From: Hungatella_A sp034142505
GTDB taxonomy: Bacteria; Bacillota; Clostridia; Lachnospirales; Lachnospiraceae
DNA length: 64,000 nt
Assembly (NCBI GenBank): GCA_034142505.1
Contig: JAWZDV010000075.1
Location: 135,868-199,867 of the forward strand
Direction of reading: 5' to 3'
Shown here: piece by piece, positions 59,976 to 64,000 of the stretch
How the letters are laid out: every line of letters starts with the position of its first letter
Position numbering within the stretch: position 1 is the stretch's first letter
Program-made: the position numbers and the translations under genes
The notes under the pieces: model-generated
The model's input: only the letters and a program-made list of their open reading frames with translations
Database searches by the model: none
Told to the model about the DNA's origin: nothing

Positions 59976-61052
59976 ATGAAAAAACAGATTGTGGCAATGG
60001 CATTAGGTATGGCAATGATAACGGGCATGTTGAGCGGCTGCTCCGGCAGCAGCAACGGCGGTTCCACTACCGCGGCGGAGAAGACCACGGCAGGATCGTC
60101 AGCGGCAGATACCACGAAGGCGGAAGAATCAGCAGATACAGAGGCGGCGGGCGTGGACGCATACAATGTGAGCGGAAATCTGACGCTTGGCACGGCATCC
60201 TCCACAGGCACCTTCTATTATGTAGGAGCAGCCATCGGCAATGCCGTTACCGGCGCGGGCAAGCTCAACGTGCTGGTTCAGTCAACCAACGGTTCCAACG
60301 AGAACGTGGCGATGTGCCAGACCGGTGATATCGATATCGGTATGGGCAACTGTGACTCTCTGTATGCGGCTCACAACGGGGAAATGTCTTACGCGGAAGC
60401 AGGCCCCCAGGATATTCTGGAGGTTGCGTCCCTTTACAACTCCCAGCTTCATGTGTTTGTCAATGAAAAGAGCGGCATCACCGACATTTCCCAGTTAAAG
60501 GGGAAAAAGGTGTGTGTTGGTTCCCAGGGAACTAGCTATCTGTTCATCAACCAGGCATTGCTGGAGGCTTATGGAATCACGATGAACGATATCGAACCTT
60601 TCTATATGGACTATGCAGAGTCGGCACAGGCGCTGGCAGACGGCGATATCGACGCGGCGTTCCAGACAGGCGGATATCCGATCGCGGGAATCCAGCAGTC
60701 GGCGGCGACGACCAGCTTCCGGATGCTTCCGGTGGACGACACTCTGATGGATACGATTATTAAGGACTATCCATTTATTATCAAGACAACGATCCCGGAC
60801 GGCACATACGAGAATCAGGCCAACACGGAAGAGGTGGAGACACTTGGCTATCAGACCTGCCTGTTTGCATCCTCCAAGGCGGATGAGGACCAGATCTATG
60901 CGTTTGTGAAGCTGATGATGGAGACCCTTGATACGTACAAAGATACGAACGATGCAACCCGCCAGATTTCAAAAGAGACCATTGCAACTCCTTATATTCC
61001 GTTCCATCCGGGCGCGGAGCGTTACTACAAAGAGGCGGGAATTCTGGAATAA
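59976..61052 (+). CDS. TAXI-family TRAP transporter solute-binding lipoprotein
   Basis: A 358-residue binding protein with a lipoprotein signal (MKKQIVAMALGMAMITGMLSGC, Cys22) and a Ser/Thr/Ala/Glu linker to about residue 65. The mature part has LTLGTASSTGTFYYVGAAIGN, QSTNGSNENVAMCQTGDIDIGMGN and KGKKVCVGSQGTSYLF, the TAXI signature. TAXI-TRAP systems import small organic acids such as dicarboxylates or glutamate. The frame is open from 59898, but the signal and AAGGAGAGG fix 59976. A 9-bp hairpin follows before the permease gene. Confidence 0.93.
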   Translation: MKKQIVAMALGMAMITGMLSGCSGSSNGGSTTAAEKTTAGSSAADTTKAEESADTEAAGVDAYNVSGNLTLGTASSTGTFYYVGAAIGNAVTGAGKLNVLVQSTNGSNENVAMCQTGDIDIGMGNCDSLYAAHNGEMSYAEAGPQDILEVASLYNSQLHVFVNEKSGITDISQLKGKKVCVGSQGTSYLFINQALLEAYGITMNDIEPFYMDYAESAQALADGDIDAAFQTGGYPIAGIQQSAATTSFRMLPVDDTLMDTIIKDYPFIIKTTIPDGTYENQANTEEVETLGYQTCLFASSKADEDQIYAFVKLMMETLDTYKDTNDATRQISKETIATPYIPFHPGAERYYKEAGILE

Positions 61053-61072
61053 GGCAGGCATAATAGAGATCC

Positions 61073-61098
61073 GGATGCCGGTATAACTGCCGGCATCC
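61073..61098 (+). other. Hairpin between TRAP binding-protein and permease genes
   Basis: GGATGCCGG (61073-61081) pairs perfectly with CCGGCATCC (61090-61098). The permease ribosome site GGAGGAGG begins 3 nt later, so the hairpin may also affect permease translation. Confidence 0.65.
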
Positions 61099-61116
61099 AG
61101 GGAGGAGGAAACATTG

Positions 61117-63018
61117 GTGAGCGAAAAAGAAAAACCGGTATCAAAATTGGATCAGGTGTTTCAGGGACTGGCGGTTTTAGATGCGGTTGTGTTATGTATC
61201 TTTCATCTGCTGGCGGCTTCCCCGTTTCTGACGCTGAACAATACGGAGCAGGCGGTGATTCACGGGGCGCTGGTGGTGACATTTTTCCTGCTGGTGCGTC
61301 ATCTGAAGTTTAAAGGAGGCAAGCTGATTGATCTTGGACTGATTGTCATCACCATGATGGCGGCGTTTCAGGTGATCGCGATGCGGAATTCCAACTCGGC
61401 ATCGGCGGTGCTTTACAGCCAGTTCCAGCAGATCATATCGATGATATTTGTGATTGTGGCATTGTTTGTCGGTTACCGGGCGCTGGGGAAGATTCTACCG
61501 ACGCTGTGTATCCTGTTCCTGGCGTACACGCTGCTTGGGCGGTATCTGCCGGGGGCCTGGGCGACGGCAAAGGTGACAGTGACCCGTATGAGTACCTATC
61601 TGATGGTGAGCAGCGAGGGACTTTTTGGAAATGCACTCAGCACGGCGGCAAATTTTATCTTTTTATTTGTTATCTTTGGCTCGGTACTCAGCTTTATCGG
61701 AGCCGGGGAATTCTTTGTAAAAATTGCGTTTGCGGCTTTTGGCAAGGTTTGCGGAGGTCCGGCTCAGGCGGCGGTTTACTCCAGTATGCTGATGGGAATG
61801 GTAAATGGTTCCGGCGCGGCTAACGTGGTGACTACGGGAACATTTACCATTCCATTGATGAAACAGACGGGATTTGATAAGGATACGGCTGGCGCCATTG
61901 AGGCGGTGGCTTCCAATGGCGGACAGATCATGCCGCCGGTTATGGGAGCGGTAGCCTTTTTGATGGCGGATGCGACCAGCCTGCCTTACACGGTGATTTG
62001 TCTGGCGGCATTGCTGCCGGCGGTGCTTTACTACATCACGTTGTCTACGTCGATTGCGGCTTATTCTCACAGAAACCGGATTCCGGTGAGAGAACCGGAC
62101 CCCAATGCAGAGACAACATGGCAGATTTTTAAGTCGGGGTGGTTTTATTTTCTGCCGATTGGTGTGCTGGTTGGGTTGATGGTGAAGGGATTCAGTACGC
62201 AGAGAGCGGCGTTGATTACCATTATCATGTGTCTGGCGATTGGACTGTTGACGGACCGGAAGAAATTCACGGCCAGGAACCTGATTGACTTGTGTGTGCA
62301 GTCGGCGAAATCGATTATGGCGGTTTCGATCGCCTGTATGATCGCTGGGGTGATTGTGGGCAGTATCAATATCACCGGTCTTGGTTTGAAGATCAGCGGG
62401 CTGATCACGGCGGCTGCCGGCGGAAGAATTTTTGTGATGGGGATTCTGACGGCGATCGTCTGCATTATTCTTGGTATGGGGCTGCCGACATCGGCATGTT
62501 ATATCGTGCTGGCCGTGCTGGTAGCGCCGGCAATGATCGATCTTGGCGTAGCTACGATTTCAGCGCATATGTTTGTTCTTTATTATGGAGTAGTTGCGGC
62601 GATTACGCCTCCGGTGGCGCTTGCCGTGTTTGCGGCGGTGGGAATCTCGGGCGGCGATATGTGGAAGACCGGATTCCAGGCGATGAAGATGGCGATTTCC
62701 GGGTTTGTGATTCCGTTTATCTTTTTGTATAATACGGACTTGCTCATGTATCATGCCGCTTCGGACAGCTTTGGATTCACGCCTATGGTGGCTCTGAGTT
62801 TTGTGACGGCGGCACTGGGGTGTATGATCATGGCGCTGGCGCTGTTTGGGTGGTTCTTCCGCGATTTTAACAGGCTGGAGCGGGGGATTCTGCTGGTATG
62901 CGCAGTGTTCCTAATGTTGAATGAACCGTTGATTTTGAACGGAGTTGGGTTTGTGGTTGCCATGGTGGTGCTGATCGGGGCGAAAACCACGGCGAAAAAG
63001 AAGGAGGTAGTGGTATGA
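61117..63018 (+). CDS. TRAP transporter fused permease (DctQM type)
   Basis: A 633-residue membrane protein with about 15 or more hydrophobic segments. The N-terminal 150 residues correspond to the small DctQ-like part; the rest is DctM-like with AVYSSMLMGMVNGSGAANVVTTG and TAIVCIILGMGLPTSACYIVLAVL. This fused form usually works with TAXI binding proteins, as here, and moves organic acids with sodium. The start is GTG at 61117 (8 nt from GGAGG); TTG at 61114 is an alternative. Its stop overlaps the RraA-type gene by 4 nt (ATGA). Confidence 0.92.
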   Translation: MSEKEKPVSKLDQVFQGLAVLDAVVLCIFHLLAASPFLTLNNTEQAVIHGALVVTFFLLVRHLKFKGGKLIDLGLIVITMMAAFQVIAMRNSNSASAVLYSQFQQIISMIFVIVALFVGYRALGKILPTLCILFLAYTLLGRYLPGAWATAKVTVTRMSTYLMVSSEGLFGNALSTAANFIFLFVIFGSVLSFIGAGEFFVKIAFAAFGKVCGGPAQAAVYSSMLMGMVNGSGAANVVTTGTFTIPLMKQTGFDKDTAGAIEAVASNGGQIMPPVMGAVAFLMADATSLPYTVICLAALLPAVLYYITLSTSIAAYSHRNRIPVREPDPNAETTWQIFKSGWFYFLPIGVLVGLMVKGFSTQRAALITIIMCLAIGLLTDRKKFTARNLIDLCVQSAKSIMAVSIACMIAGVIVGSINITGLGLKISGLITAAAGGRIFVMGILTAIVCIILGMGLPTSACYIVLAVLVAPAMIDLGVATISAHMFVLYYGVVAAITPPVALAVFAAVGISGGDMWKTGFQAMKMAISGFVIPFIFLYNTDLLMYHAASDSFGFTPMVALSFVTAALGCMIMALALFGWFFRDFNRLERGILLVCAVFLMLNEPLILNGVGFVVAMVVLIGAKTTAKKKEVVV

Positions 63019-63713
63019 GAAACCAGTGTGCTCCGCTGCTTCCGGCGGATGTGATTGCCAGAGCAGAGAGACTGAATGTGCCGCTTCTGCTGGACGGGCT
63101 GAAGGCGGCAAAGATTGAGATTCCGGGCGGTGGATGTATGGCGATGGCGATTGGGCCGGTGGAGCGCGGGATGAAGGTGGCTGGCACGGCCATGACCGTT
63201 GAGACGGACAATGGAGACAATTTTCCCATTCATGTAGCCAGTTACAGCGTGAAGGAAGACGGTTATGTTATGGTGATTGACGGAAAAGGGTACGAAGGGC
63301 GGGCTTACTTTGGAGATCTGATAATGGGGGCCTGCCAGGCGGCCGGTTTTAAGGGAATGGTCATTGATGGCTGTACCAGGGACCGGGATGGCAATGTGGA
63401 ATTGGGATTTCCGGTTTACAGCAGGGGATTCATGCCGAGAGGGCCGGTTAAGAAGGACGAGGGGAATATCAACACGGCGATTATGTGCGGCGGCGTGAGG
63501 GTGGAACCGGGGGATTTAGTGGTCGGTGACTCGGATGGGGTCTGTGTGATTCCAAAGGAGCATATTGAGACGGTGCTTGCGGAGGCGGAGAAGAAGCTGG
63601 CCTACGAGGAGAACCGGGAGAAGACGATTGCGGCATATCGAAAAGCGAAAGCGGAGGGAAGCGAACTACCCCAGCTGGCGCCACAGTGGGTGCTGGATAT
63701 GCTGGAGAGTTAA
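63015..63713 (+). CDS. RraA-family class II pyruvate aldolase-like protein (HMG/CHA aldolase group)
   Basis: A 232-residue protein of the RraA/Methyltransf_6 family. It carries the aldolase motif D-x20-R-D (Asp101, Arg122, Asp123 in VIDGCTRD), which separates HMG/CHA aldolases from the RNase E inhibitor RraA. Further family blocks are KVAGTAMTVETDNGDN and VEPGDLVVGDSDGVCVIP. CHA aldolase (LigK/GalC type) cleaves 4-carboxy-4-hydroxy-2-oxoadipate to pyruvate and oxaloacetate. With the GalB-like protein encoded upstream the two reactions would be consecutive. It overlaps the permease gene by 4 nt and ends the operon. Confidence 0.85.
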   Translation: MRNQCAPLLPADVIARAERLNVPLLLDGLKAAKIEIPGGGCMAMAIGPVERGMKVAGTAMTVETDNGDNFPIHVASYSVKEDGYVMVIDGKGYEGRAYFGDLIMGACQAAGFKGMVIDGCTRDRDGNVELGFPVYSRGFMPRGPVKKDEGNINTAIMCGGVRVEPGDLVVGDSDGVCVIPKEHIETVLAEAEKKLAYEENREKTIAAYRKAKAEGSELPQLAPQWVLDMLES

Positions 63714-64000
63714 ATGGGCTTTGGTGAGCTGGGAGTGAAACGGGCAGGCGGCCGATAGAGAGTTTTTGGCTGTCATTTGGGATTGTGATGCCAATGTGTT
63801 TTTGATACTGGCGGCAGACAGGCTGTTGAGGCCATTTGGGGTATTGAAGTTGTCGGGGGTAGACGCTGTCAATACGCTGTGCTTTAAGGCGCTGCCGCCG
63901 GTGTCCCTCTTTAGAAAAATAAGAATGATAAAAAGTTGGAAAAAGTGTAGGTTTGTCAAACATATGTTACAGTGAATGCAGATAATCATCCATTACCTCC
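63714..64000. other. Terminal intergenic stretch
   Basis: No convincing gene, terminator or promoter is seen in these 287 nt. A 69-codon open frame (63766-63975) has no ribosome site and no recognisable protein pattern. Confidence 0.5.

Noticed and set aside
63766..63975. 69-codon open frame at the right end
   Set aside because: There is no ribosome site, no recognisable pattern and no convincing promoter.

Overview
The window reads as part of the chromosome of a spore-forming, anaerobic, gut-type member of the Clostridia, most likely a Lachnospiraceae of the Clostridium bolteae/Hungatella/Lachnoclostridium kind. This is inferred from the sporulation genes (spoVT, yabP, yabQ, spoIIE), the gene order around mazG-HU-rqcP-yabP-yabQ-divIC-spoIIE-tilS-hpt-ftsH, a Gram-positive tryptophan T-box, lipoprotein-type ABC binding proteins, and many LacI/GntR-controlled sugar loci. 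I see no insertion sequence, prophage, CRISPR array or rRNA.

Layout. 1-4.5 kb: trpE-G-D-C-F on the minus strand behind a T-box riboswitch. 4.6-5.2 kb: spoVT. 5.3-10.2 kb: an AgrC/LytTR-type two-component system divergent from an amino-acid permease and an amidohydrolase. 10.3-18.2 kb: conserved housekeeping and sporulation block ending at ftsH, containing two related hairpin-rich intergenic repeats and a SpoIIE that lacks its membrane domain. 18.3-21.8 kb: a GH13 alpha-glucan hydrolase with a tandem-repeat N-terminus, and two flavodoxin-like proteins.

22-41 kb holds two LacI-controlled catabolic islands. The first has a fucose/arabinose-isomerase-like protein, an ABC importer, a class II aldolase, a cytosolic Cys-type sulfatase and a SIS-domain isomerase/deaminase; it looks like a system for an imported sulfated sugar. 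The second has an aldo-keto reductase, FGGY kinase, DeoC-type aldolase, ketose 3-epimerase, an Rbs-type importer and a VOC protein; it looks like a system for an unusual ketose or polyol. A tRNA-Tyr and an AT-rich divergent hypothetical/XRE pair follow.

42-54.6 kb: a secreted DUF5722 putative glycosidase, a degenerate-HAD/Nudix fusion, two GH43 enzymes, an ABC sugar importer and a YesM/YesN-type two-component system, consistent with hemicellulose or arabinogalactan oligosaccharide use. 54.6-56.5 kb: a DUF4317 protein and a diiron ferritin-like protein. 56.5-63.7 kb: tandem paralogous GntR regulators divergent from a DUF6282 hydrolase, a GalB-like PIG-L protein, a TAXI-TRAP importer and an RraA/HMG-CHA-type aldolase. 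This last cluster suggests uptake and retro-aldol cleavage of a small polycarboxylate, and is the best candidate here for an undescribed pathway.

All functional statements come from reading translated sequence and motifs; no database search was run.
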